Positions 35,053 to 39,918 of a DNA stretch of 39,918 nucleotides are shown here, piece after piece. The position numbers and the translations under genes were made by a program. Source of the DNA: Corynebacterium sp. (GTDB lineage Bacteria; Actinomycetota; Actinomycetes; Mycobacteriales; Mycobacteriaceae); the NCBI RefSeq assembly GCF_030538285.1, contig NZ_JAUNUG010000027.1, positions 1 to 39,918 on the forward strand, given 5' to 3'. How positions within the stretch are numbered: position 1 is the first letter of the stretch; every line of letters starts with the position of its first letter. The notes below the pieces were generated by a model, which had not been told where the DNA came from, ran no database searches, and worked only from the letters and a program-made list of their open reading frames with translations.

Positions 35053-35076
35053 AGCCCCGCACGAAAGTGCGGGGCT
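35053..35076 (-). terminator. Rho-independent terminator of the S10 operon after rpsQ
   Basis: AGCCCCGCAC, loop, GTGCGGGGCT is a perfect 10-bp stem with a 4-nt loop. On the minus strand it is followed by TTTT. It lies 28 bp after the rpsQ stop, so the S10 transcript ends here and does not run into rplN, which is 24 kb away. Confidence 0.9.
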
Positions 35077-35103
35077 GTGGCCGTCACGGCGTCGAAAAGC
35101 GAC

Positions 35104-35388
35104 TTACTTGGCCTTCTCGACGATCTCGATGAGACGGAAGTGCTTGTCCTTGGACAGCGGGCGGGTCTCCTGGATGCGGACGCGGTCGCCGATACCGGCG
35201 ATCTCGTCCTCATCGTGCGCCTTCACCTTGGAGTTGGTGCGCAGGATCTTGCCGTAGAGGGCGTGCTGCTTGCGATCCTCGAGCTCGACGACGATGGTCT
35301 TCTGCATCTTGTCAGAAACCACGTAGCCGGTGCGGATCTTGCGAGCGCCCTTCTCCTTCTGGTTCTCGTTCACGTTTGCCTCACTCAT
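35104..35388 (-). CDS. rpsQ: 30S ribosomal protein S17
   Basis: S17 is a primary 16S rRNA binding protein. The 94-residue product has a short charged N-terminal extension (about 1-15) and then [45 protein letters not shown], the family core. In most bacteria rplN follows directly. Here the operon ends with a terminator, and the spc part is displaced by 24 kb of other genes. Confidence 0.97.
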   Translation of the reverse strand: MSEANVNENQKEKGARKIRTGYVVSDKMQKTIVVELEDRKQHALYGKILRTNSKVKAHDEDEIAGIGDRVRIQETRPLSKDKHFRLIEIVEKAK

Positions 35389-35391
35389 GTT

Positions 35392-35622
35392 TTAAGCCTC
35401 AGCTCCCGGAACGACGGACAGGCCCAGCTCACGCTCGCGGATAACGGTGTAGATGCGGGCGATGTCTCGCTTGACCGTGCGAAGGCGGCGGTTGTTGGTC
35501 AGCTGACCGGTGGCCAGCTGGAAGCGCAGGTTGAACAGCTCTTCCTTGGCCTCGTTGAGGCGGGTCTGAAGCTCAGCGGCGTCAAGCTCGCGGAACTCGA
35601 AAGCAGGGGTACCGGAGCTCAT
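35392..35622 (-). CDS. rpmC: 50S ribosomal protein L29
   Basis: L29 lies near the nascent-chain exit and helps dock trigger factor and SRP. The 76-residue product has the conserved [54 protein letters not shown]. Its start overlaps the rplP stop by one base (TAATG), and rpsQ follows 3 bp after its end. Confidence 0.97.
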   Translation of the reverse strand: MSSGTPAFEFRELDAAELQTRLNEAKEELFNLRFQLATGQLTNNRRLRTVKRDIARIYTVIRERELGLSVVPGAEA

Positions 35623-36038
35623 TAGAACTGGTCCTCCTTCTTGATGATACGGACCTTGCAGGGCAGCTTCTGGCCGGCGCGGCGCAGAGCCTCGAGGGCG
35701 GTTGCCTCATCCGGGTAGGACATCTCGAAGAGGATGCGGCCCGGCTTGACGTTGGCGACCCACTTCTCGACGGCGCCCTTACCGGAACCCATACGCACAC
35801 CAAGTGCCTTCTGGGTCAGCGGACGATCCGGGAAGATGTTGATCCACACCTTGCCACCACGCTTGACGTGGCGGTTGATGGCGATACGTGCGGACTCGAT
35901 CTGACGGTTGGTGACGTAAGCCGGCTCGAGAGCCTGGATGCCGTAGTCACCGAAGGTAATCTTGTTGCCGCCCTTGGACACGCCCGAACGGTGCGGACGG
36001 TGCTGGCGACGGTACTTCACGCGCTTGGGGATAAGCAT
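35622..36038 (-). CDS. rplP: 50S ribosomal protein L16
   Basis: L16 is needed for A-site tRNA positioning. The 138-residue product starts [39 protein letters not shown] and includes [36 protein letters not shown], the full family length. It lies 2 bp after rpsC. Confidence 0.98.
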   Translation of the reverse strand: MLIPKRVKYRRQHRPHRSGVSKGGNKITFGDYGIQALEPAYVTNRQIESARIAINRHVKRGGKVWINIFPDRPLTQKALGVRMGSGKGAVEKWVANVKPGRILFEMSYPDEATALEALRRAGQKLPCKVRIIKKEDQF

Positions 36039-36040
36039 TC

Positions 36041-36787
36041 TTAGCCCTCCTGCTTCTGCTCGGCGCGCTGACGACGCTGGCCGCCACGACGCGGGCGTGC
36101 GTTGCGGTCACCGCGGCCACGGCGCTCGGCCGGGGCGTTGATCTCGGACTCGCGACGACCGCCGACGACGTCACCCTTGTAGATCCACACCTTGACGCCG
36201 ATGCGTCCGAAGGTGGTGTGGGCCTCTGCGGTGCCGTAGTCGATCTCGGCGCGCAGGGTGTGCAGCGGAACGCGACCCTCGTGGTAGCGCTCGGCGCGGC
36301 CCATCTCGGCACCGCCGAGACGACCGGAGCACACGACCTTGATGCCCTTGACCTGCGGCTGGCGCATGGCGGACTGGATGGCCTTACGCATGGCGCGACG
36401 GAACGCGACACGGTTGACCAGCTGCTCAGCGACGGACTGGGCGACCAGTGCGGCGTTGGCGTCGATGTTCTTGACCTCGAGGATGTTGAGGGCGACCATC
36501 TTGCCGGTGAGCTTCTCCAGCTCACGGCGGATGCGGTCGGCCTCAGCACCGCGACGACCGATCACGATGCCCGGGCGGGCGGTGTGAATGTCGACGCGGA
36601 CGCGGTCACGGGTGCGCTCGATGACGACATCAGCGATACCGGCGCGCTCCAGTCCCTTGGACAGGAACTCGCGGATCTTAATGTCCTCGGCGACGTAATC
36701 AGCGTAGTTCTGCTCGGCGAACCAGTGGGACTTCCAGTCGGAAGTAATGCCCAGCCGGAGGCCGTGAGGATGAATCTTCTGGCCCAC
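36041..36787 (-). CDS. rpsC: 30S ribosomal protein S3 (GTG start)
   Basis: S3 helps form the mRNA entry channel. The 248-residue product begins [23 protein letters not shown]. It has a KH domain around [27 protein letters not shown] (about 72-99). The C-terminal tail is Arg/Gly-rich (about 215-248), longer than in E. coli as common in Actinobacteria. The GTG start shares its first G with the rplV stop TAG. Confidence 0.98.
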   Translation of the reverse strand: MGQKIHPHGLRLGITSDWKSHWFAEQNYADYVAEDIKIREFLSKGLERAGIADVVIERTRDRVRVDIHTARPGIVIGRRGAEADRIRRELEKLTGKMVALNILEVKNIDANAALVAQSVAEQLVNRVAFRRAMRKAIQSAMRQPQVKGIKVVCSGRLGGAEMGRAERYHEGRVPLHTLRAEIDYGTAEAHTTFGRIGVKVWIYKGDVVGGRRESEINAPAERRGRGDRNARPRRGGQRRQRAEQKQEG

Positions 36788-37149
36788 TACTTGGCCCCTT
36801 CCTTCTGGCTCTCAACCACAACGGTGATGTGGCTGGTGCGCTTGCGGATCTGGAAAGCACGGCCCTGAGCGCGCGGCTGGAAACGACGCATGGTCGGACC
36901 CTCGTTGGCGTAAGCCTCGGAGATGACCAGGGTGCGCGGGTCCAGGCCGAAGTTGTTCTCGGCGTTGGCAGCTGCGGAGGCGACAACCTTGGCGATGGCC
37001 TTGGCTGCATCCTGCGGAGCGTACTTCAGGATCGCGAGTGCCTCGGAGACGGACTTGCCGCGGACCAGGTCCAGAATGCGGCCAGCCTTCATCGAGGAGG
37101 TGCGGACGTACTTGGCCGTCGCGCGTGCGGAGGTGATCGTGTCACTCAT
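36787..37149 (-). CDS. rplV: 50S ribosomal protein L22
   Basis: L22 lines the peptide exit tunnel; changes in its loop can give macrolide resistance. The 120-residue product has [36 protein letters not shown] and the tunnel loop near [26 protein letters not shown]. Sequence of the loop looks ordinary. It lies 2 bp after rpsS. Confidence 0.98.
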   Translation of the reverse strand: MSDTITSARATAKYVRTSSMKAGRILDLVRGKSVSEALAILKYAPQDAAKAIAKVVASAAANAENNFGLDPRTLVISEAYANEGPTMRRFQPRAQGRAFQIRKRTSHITVVVESQKEGAK

Positions 37150-37151
37150 CG

Positions 37152-37430
37152 CTATCGACGTCCCTTCTTGTCGTCCTTGACGTGACCCTTGAAGGTCTTG
37201 GTGGGTGCGAACTCGCCCAGCTTGTGACCGACCATGGAGTCGTCCACGAACACCGGCACGTGCTTACGACCGTCGTGGACGGCGAAAGTGTGGCCGATGA
37301 AGTCCGGGAGAATGGTGGAGCGGCGGGACCAGGTCTTGATGACCTGCTTGGTGCCGGCCTCGTTCTGAGCATCCACCTTGTTGAGGAGGTGCTCATCGAC
37401 GAACGGGCCCTTCTTAAGGCTGCGTGGCAT
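37152..37430 (-). CDS. rpsS: 30S ribosomal protein S19
   Basis: S19 sits in the head of the small subunit with S13. The 92-residue product is [23 protein letters not shown] with [38 protein letters not shown], the normal family sequence and length. It starts 15 bp after rplB. Confidence 0.98.
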   Translation of the reverse strand: MPRSLKKGPFVDEHLLNKVDAQNEAGTKQVIKTWSRRSTILPDFIGHTFAVHDGRKHVPVFVDDSMVGHKLGEFAPTKTFKGHVKDDKKGRR

Positions 37431-37445
37431 ATCGTTTACCTCCTC

Positions 37446-38282
37446 TTAGCGCTTCTTGTTGGACCGGCGACGACGCACGATCATGTTGTTGGAGTAGCGG
37501 TTCGGGTTGCGGGTGCGGCCTTCCTTCTGGCCCCACGGCGACACCGGGTGGCGACCACCCGAGGTCTTGCCCTCGCCACCACCGTGCGGGTGGTCGACCG
37601 GGTTCATGACGACACCACGGACGGTCGGGCGAACGCCCTTCCAGCGCATACGGCCGGCCTTACCCCAGCGGATGTTGATCTGCTCAGCGTTGCCGACCTC
37701 GCCGATGGTGGCGCGGCAGCGGATGTCAACGCGGCGGATCTCGGAGGACGGCATACGCAGAACCGCGTAGGTGCCCTCCTTACCCAGCAGCTGGATGGAC
37801 GCACCAGCGGAACGTGCGAGCTTGGCGCCGGCGCCCGGCTTCAGCTCAACGTTGTGGATGGTGGTACCGGTCGGGATGTTGCGCAGCGGCAGGTTGTTGC
37901 CCACCTTGATGTCGGCGTTGGCGCCGGACTCAACGATGGTGCCCTGCTTCAGGCCCTTCGGGGCGAGGATGTAGCGCTTCTCGCCGTCGAAGTAGTGGAG
38001 CAGCGCGATGTTGGCGGTGCGGTTCGGGTCGTACTCGATGTGAGCGACCTTGGCCAGCACGCCGTCCTTGTCATTGCGACGGAAGTCGATGACGCGGTAG
38101 CGACGCTTGTGTCCGCCACCCTTGTGACGGGTGGTGATGTGGCCGTGCACGTTGCGGCCACCGGTCTTGTGGATCGGGCGCAGCAGAGACTTCTCCGGGG
38201 TCGAACGAGTGATCTCGTCGAACATGGAGACGGAGCTCTGGCGGCGACCCGGGGTTGTCGGCTTGTACTTACGAATAGCCAT
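37446..38282 (-). CDS. rplB: 50S ribosomal protein L2
   Basis: L2 is needed for subunit association and peptidyl transfer. The 278-residue product starts [34 protein letters not shown]. It holds the conserved [28 protein letters not shown] near the C-terminus, including the functional His in the HPHGGGEG loop. Normal length; 23 bp after rplW. Confidence 0.98.
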   Translation of the reverse strand: MAIRKYKPTTPGRRQSSVSMFDEITRSTPEKSLLRPIHKTGGRNVHGHITTRHKGGGHKRRYRVIDFRRNDKDGVLAKVAHIEYDPNRTANIALLHYFDGEKRYILAPKGLKQGTIVESGANADIKVGNNLPLRNIPTGTTIHNVELKPGAGAKLARSAGASIQLLGKEGTYAVLRMPSSEIRRVDIRCRATIGEVGNAEQINIRWGKAGRMRWKGVRPTVRGVVMNPVDHPHGGGEGKTSGGRHPVSPWGQKEGRTRNPNRYSNNMIVRRRRSNKKR

Positions 38283-38305
38283 AATGTGTCCTTTTCTCTC
38301 GACCC

Positions 38306-38611
38306 TTAGGAGGCGGAGCCGCCGAAGATGTCGATGGAGTCGCTGCCCTCACGGAGCGTGACGTAGGCGCGCTTGGTGGCCTTGCGCTGACCGTAACCGG
38401 TGCGGGTGCGCTTGCGCTTGCCCTCACGGTTGGCGGTGTTCACGGAATCGACCTTGACGCCGAAGATCTCCTCGACGGCGATCTTGATCTGGGTCTTGTT
38501 GGAGGCCGGGTCGACGAGGAACGTGTAGACGTTCTGCTCCATCAGACCGTAGGACTTCTCAGAGACGACCGGGGCGATGATGATGTCGCGCGGGTTGGCG
38601 ATCTTGGCCAT
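38306..38611 (-). CDS. rplW: 50S ribosomal protein L23
   Basis: L23 forms the docking site for trigger factor and SRP at the exit tunnel. The 101-residue product has [54 protein letters not shown] and a basic [19 protein letters not shown] loop. Its start overlaps the rplD stop (TAATG). Confidence 0.98.
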   Translation of the reverse strand: MAKIANPRDIIIAPVVSEKSYGLMEQNVYTFLVDPASNKTQIKIAVEEIFGVKVDSVNTANREGKRKRTRTGYGQRKATKRAYVTLREGSDSIDIFGGSAS

Positions 38612-39264
38612 TAGTTCTCCTCCTGGTCCGCAACGTTGTTGCGGTTGATGAAGGCGTGCAGGGCCTCAACGGAGAACACGACATCGTCCGACTTGAGGAC
38701 GTCGTAGGTGTTCAGCTGGCTGGAGTCCAGGATGTGGACGCCGGGCAGGTTGTTGGCGCTGCGGCGGGCGTTGAGGTCCTCGCGGCCGACGACCAGCAGA
38801 ACCGACTTGCGGTCGGTCAGGCGCTCGATGAAGGTGCGTGCCGACTTGGTCGACGGGGTCTGACCCGGAACGAGCTCGGTGATCACGTGGATACGTGCGT
38901 TACGTGCGCGGTCGGTCAGGGCGCCTGCGAGTGCGGCGGCCTTCATCTTCTTGGGGGTGCGCTGGCTGTAGTCGCGCGGCTTCGGGCCGTGCGCGATGCC
39001 ACCACCGGAGTAGTGCGGCGCGCGGATGGAGCCCTGGCGTGCGCGGCCGGTGCCCTTCTGGCGGTACGGCTTGCGGCCACCACCACGGACCTCGGAACGG
39101 GTCTTGGTGGAGTGGGTGCCCTGGCGGGCGGCGGCGAGCTGGGCGTTGACGACCTGGTGCATCAGAGCGATGGACACCTCACGGTCGAAGATGTCGGCCG
39201 GCAGCTCAACCTGGCCGTCGGTCTTACCTTCAGCGGTGTGGACGTCGAGCTTCAGATTGGTCAT
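38611..39264 (-). CDS. rplD: 50S ribosomal protein L4
   Basis: L4 reaches the exit tunnel; in some bacteria it represses the S10 operon. The 217-residue product has the tunnel loop region [39 protein letters not shown] with standard residues. The start overlaps the rplC stop (ATGA). Confidence 0.98.
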   Translation of the reverse strand: MTNLKLDVHTAEGKTDGQVELPADIFDREVSIALMHQVVNAQLAAARQGTHSTKTRSEVRGGGRKPYRQKGTGRARQGSIRAPHYSGGGIAHGPKPRDYSQRTPKKMKAAALAGALTDRARNARIHVITELVPGQTPSTKSARTFIERLTDRKSVLLVVGREDLNARRSANNLPGVHILDSSQLNTYDVLKSDDVVFSVEALHAFINRNNVADQEEN

Positions 39265-39917
39265 GCGTGAGCACCGCCCTTCACTGCGGTCTTAACGGTC
39301 ACGATGCCGCCACGGTTGCCCGGGATTGCGCCCTTGATGAGCAGCAGGTTGGCATCGGCGTCAATCTTCTGAACCTTGAGGTTCTGGGTGGTGACGCGGT
39401 CAGTACCCATGCGGCCGGCCATGCGCTTGCCCTTGAAGATGCGGCCCGGGGTAGCGGCAGCGCCGATACCACCGGGGCGGCGGTGAGCAGCCTGGTTACC
39501 GTGGCCGGCGCCCTGGCCTGCGAAGCCGTGGCGCTTCATGCCACCGGCGAAGCCCTTACCCTTGGAGGTGCCGGTGACGTCGACGAACTTCACGCCGTCG
39601 AAGATCTCGACGGTGATGTCCTGGCCCAGCTCGTAGCCGGAGACGTCATCCATGCGGATCTCGGTCACGTGGCGACGCGGGGTAACGCCGGCCTTCTTGA
39701 AGTGACCTGCGGCAGGCTTGTTGGCCTTGCGCGGGTCGATGTCGCCGTAGGCGATCTGGATGGCGTTGTAGCCATCGGTTTCCTTGGTGCGAATCTGGGT
39801 CACAACGCACGGCCCAGCCTCGACGACGGTGACCGGAATAACTCGGTTCTCCTCGTCGAAGATCTGGGTCATGCCGAGCTTGGTGCCCAGAATGCCCTTG
39901 ATCTCGTTTTCACTCAT
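39261..39917 (-). CDS. rplC: 50S ribosomal protein L3
   Basis: L3 initiates large-subunit assembly and reaches the peptidyl-transferase centre. The 218-residue product begins [58 protein letters not shown]. It contains [53 protein letters not shown], the tip extension with its conserved Gln. It is complete; rpsJ is expected just beyond the window. Confidence 0.98.
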   Translation of the reverse strand: MSENEIKGILGTKLGMTQIFDEENRVIPVTVVEAGPCVVTQIRTKETDGYNAIQIAYGDIDPRKANKPAAGHFKKAGVTPRRHVTEIRMDDVSGYELGQDITVEIFDGVKFVDVTGTSKGKGFAGGMKRHGFAGQGAGHGNQAAHRRPGGIGAAATPGRIFKGKRMAGRMGTDRVTTQNLKVQKIDADANLLLIKGAIPGNRGGIVTVKTAVKGGAHA

Positions 39918-39918
39918 T

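Overview
The window looks like the chromosome of a high-GC Corynebacterium or close relative; I cannot name the species. The ribosomal proteins have corynebacterial character. The S10/spc ribosomal cluster is broken at rpsQ|rplN and again at rplE|rpsH, an arrangement I recall from Corynebacterium. A perfect TGTGA-N6-TCACA site of GlxR type is present. Strong GC3 bias creates many long antisense shadow frames.

Layout, left to right. (1) 1-756, minus: start of rplF (partial) and rpsH. (2) 1036-4760: an M20D amidohydrolase on plus, converging on a minus-strand pair made of an MFS carrier and a second M20D amidohydrolase. Together they look like uptake and hydrolysis of N-acyl amino acids or a similar amide. 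(3) 4761-4968: divergent control region with two LacI-type operators around a GlxR/CRP-type site. (4) 4969-9965, plus: a tightly overlapping run of lacI-type regulator, ThrE-family exporter, MFS carrier, DUF6457 protein, fdhD and a small GNAT. (5) 10043-11283, minus: rplN-rplX-rplE. (6) 11762-15045, plus: two overlapping dynamin-like/YfjP-like GTPases. (7) 15036-18549, minus: a MacAB-like ABC exporter with its ATPase and permease on separate polypeptides and a HlyD-type adaptor. (8) 18963-32645: a surface-polysaccharide island. (9) 32646-33385: decayed DNA with a pseudogene of a second HlyD-type adaptor. (10) 33386-34912, minus: an OFA-family MFS carrier. (11) 35104-39917, minus: rplC-rplD-rplW-rplB-rpsS-rplV-rpsC-rplP-rpmC-rpsQ with a clear terminator.

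The polysaccharide island is the most interesting part. It holds an initiating polyprenyl-phosphate sugar transferase, a WecG/TagA/CpsF transferase, a Wzx-type flippase, a Wzy-type polymerase/ligase, a Wzz-type chain-length protein with a degenerate kinase-like tail, and two GT2 glycosyltransferases. It also holds a TagD-like cytidylyltransferase overlapping a CDP-alcohol phosphatidyltransferase, a lipoprotein, and a 1131-residue secreted protein. That protein combines a fibrinogen-like domain, a propeller-like region, an FN3-like region and two C-terminal repeats. The parts suggest a Wzx/Wzy-made extracellular glycan with a teichoic-acid-like phospho-alcohol step, plus a secreted protein whose gene overlaps the WecG gene. 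The island fills the break between rpsQ and rplN.

No tRNA, rRNA, CRISPR array or insertion sequence was recognised.
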